Assembly: GCA_003167305.1 (NCBI GenBank)
Contig: PMTP01000148.1
Span: 12,432-18,773, forward strand
Direction of reading: 5' to 3'
Source of the DNA: Acidobacteriaceae bacterium
GTDB lineage: Bacteria > Acidobacteriota > Terriglobia > Terriglobales > Acidobacteriaceae
DNA length: 6,342 nt
The notes under the pieces are model-generated. The model did no database searches. It was given only the letters and a program-made list of their open reading frames with translations, and was not told the origin of the DNA. The position numbers and the translations under genes were made by a program. This document shows positions 5,527 through 6,342 of the stretch, piece by piece. Numbering within the stretch: position 1 is the first letter of the stretch; each line of letters begins with the position of its first letter.

Positions 5527-5532
5527 TATAAT
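5527..5532 (+). promoter_or_regulatory. Probable -10 box for the second glutamine synthetase gene
   Basis: A perfect TATAAT lies 46 bases before ATG 5579, the same distance as the TATAAT before apt. The predicted transcript start is near 5539, with a leader of about 40 bases. The region at -35 (about 5504-5509, ACGTAA) is a poor match, so an activator may be needed. If real, the second glutamine synthetase can be expressed independently of glnII. Confidence 0.5.
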
Positions 5533-5568
5533 TCATCCGAATGCCCTTAAACTTTATCCGCACCCAAG

Positions 5569-5574
5569 AAGGAG
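5569..5574 (+). promoter_or_regulatory. Ribosome binding site of the second glutamine synthetase
   Basis: AAGGAG lies four bases before ATG 5579, supporting that codon as the start of a gene that runs off the right edge. Confidence 0.8.
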
Positions 5575-5578
5575 ACCC

Positions 5579-6342
5579 ATGTCCACTGACTACCGCAATT
5601 TTCTAGCTCTCTCCTATGAGCAGCTGGAAGAACTCAACCTGGAAGCCAAGGCCGACCGAAGCAATCGCGTGGCGGCCCATGAGATTCGCGAAAAGCGGCT
5701 GAAGTACCTGACCGACGAGAAGCGGATCAAGGCCGTAACCGTACTCTTCAGCGACCTCGAAGGCCGCCTTCACCTGCTCGACTACGACAAGAAGTTCATT
5801 CTCGGCTCCCATGAAAACCTGACCTTCGACGGCTCCTCGATCCGCGGCTTTACGGCCCAGAAGGAGAGCGATTTGCGCCTGGGCATCGACTGGAGCGCCT
5901 TCTACTGGGTGCCCGCCGACGTCTTCGGCACCGGCAAGGTTCTGGTCTTCGGCAACGTCATCGACAAGGACGGAACCGCTTACTCCGGCGACCTGCGCGG
6001 CGTGCTCAAGGCTTATGCCGACGAGCAGCACAAGAAGAACGGCTACACCCTCAACGCGGCCAGCGAGATCGAGGGCTTCGTCTTCGCGGGCCGGGACGCC
6101 GAGCGCACCTATCACCAGACCGGCAAGTTCGACTTCATCTCCACCGGCGGCTACTATCATTCGCTGCCGCTCGATCCGCTGCGCCAGTTCATCGACACCT
6201 CGGCCGAGGTGCAGCGCGCCATGGGCTTCCAGAACGAGAAGGATCACCCGGAAGTTGCCCCCAGCCAATACGAGATCAACTACAGCTACTCCGAAGCAGT
6301 GGGCGCGGCCGACCAGATTCAGCTCTACAAGCTGCTCACCCG
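5579..6342 (+). CDS. Glutamine synthetase, type I family, 5' part only (cut by window edge)
   Basis: The 254 visible codons encode the N-terminal beta-grasp domain and the first part of the catalytic barrel of a GlnA-like ATP-dependent ligase, probably making glutamine. Evidence: LFSDLEGRLH at 56-65; FDGSSIRGF at 83-91, the GSI-type loop; SEIEGFVF at 162-169 with metal-binding Glu163 and Glu165; GGYYHSLPLDP at 190-200; and HPEVAPSQYEINYSY at 223-237 with Glu225 and Glu232, spaced seven apart as in the family. The first 45 residues form a charged, probably helical N-terminal leader (EQLEELNLEAKADRSNRVAA at 14-33), longer than in enterobacterial GlnA. The C-terminal part, including any adenylylation tyrosine, is outside the window, so regulation cannot be judged. 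Some GSI-fold proteins act on other amines, so glutamine as product is likely but not certain. The gene follows glnII on the same strand with its own -10 box and Shine-Dalgarno. Confidence 0.92.
   Translation, partial: MSTDYRNFLALSYEQLEELNLEAKADRSNRVAAHEIREKRLKYLTDEKRIKAVTVLFSDLEGRLHLLDYDKKFILGSHENLTFDGSSIRGFTAQKESDLRLGIDWSAFYWVPADVFGTGKVLVFGNVIDKDGTAYSGDLRGVLKAYADEQHKKNGYTLNAASEIEGFVFAGRDAERTYHQTGKFDFISTGGYYHSLPLDPLRQFIDTSAEVQRAMGFQNEKDHPEVAPSQYEINYSYSEAVGAADQIQLYKLLT

Noticed and set aside
5603..6268. 221-codon minus-strand open frame
   Set aside because: It is the mirror of the GSI-family gene; Val/Ala/Leu-rich shadow translation with no recognisable domain.

Overview
The window looks like a chromosomal segment of a GC-rich free-living bacterium, most likely an acidobacterium (Terriglobia/Acidobacteriaceae type). 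This is inference from three things: a eukaryotic-type glutamine synthetase II next to a type I-family enzyme, a KdpD-like kinase without the N-terminal KdpD sensor domain, and intergenic hairpin repeats of a style I associate with that phylum. No rRNA, tRNA, transposase, phage or CRISPR array is visible.

Layout from left to right. A TrpG/PabA-type glutamine amidotransferase runs leftward off the edge (377 to 1). A 247-bp divergent gap holds a tandem 18-bp repeat and a large hairpin element. It is followed by an acylphosphatase (625-906) and adenine phosphoribosyltransferase apt (1001-1549), both rightward, with a consensus -10 box just ahead of apt. After a 132-bp convergent gap carrying two small GGCTTTAGCC hairpins, a leftward two-component operon follows: a KdpD-like membrane histidine kinase (3945-2443) and its OmpR/KdpE-type regulator (2443-1682), overlapping by one base. 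A 390-bp divergent gap contains a heptanucleotide tandem repeat and a second hairpin element. Then come glutamine synthetase II (4336-5352), a third hairpin element, a promoter, and the N-terminal part of a type I-family glutamine synthetase (5579 to the right edge).

The genes are mostly housekeeping: glutamine-dependent chorismate metabolism, adenine salvage, acyl-phosphate hydrolysis and ammonium assimilation. The two-component pair is the only regulatory module. No kdpFABC potassium pump lies beside it, so its target is open.

I see no strong evidence for an undescribed multi-gene system. The most useful unusual signals are: (1) a family of intergenic hairpin elements sharing a GGTTTCCCA start and, in two of three copies, a TGGGGCA end, with two copies in opposite orientation around the GSII gene; (2) a histidine kinase with non-canonical residues in both the H box and the G1 box; (3) a degenerate 7-bp repeat tract just upstream of that kinase; and (4) the side-by-side pairing of two unrelated glutamine synthetase families.
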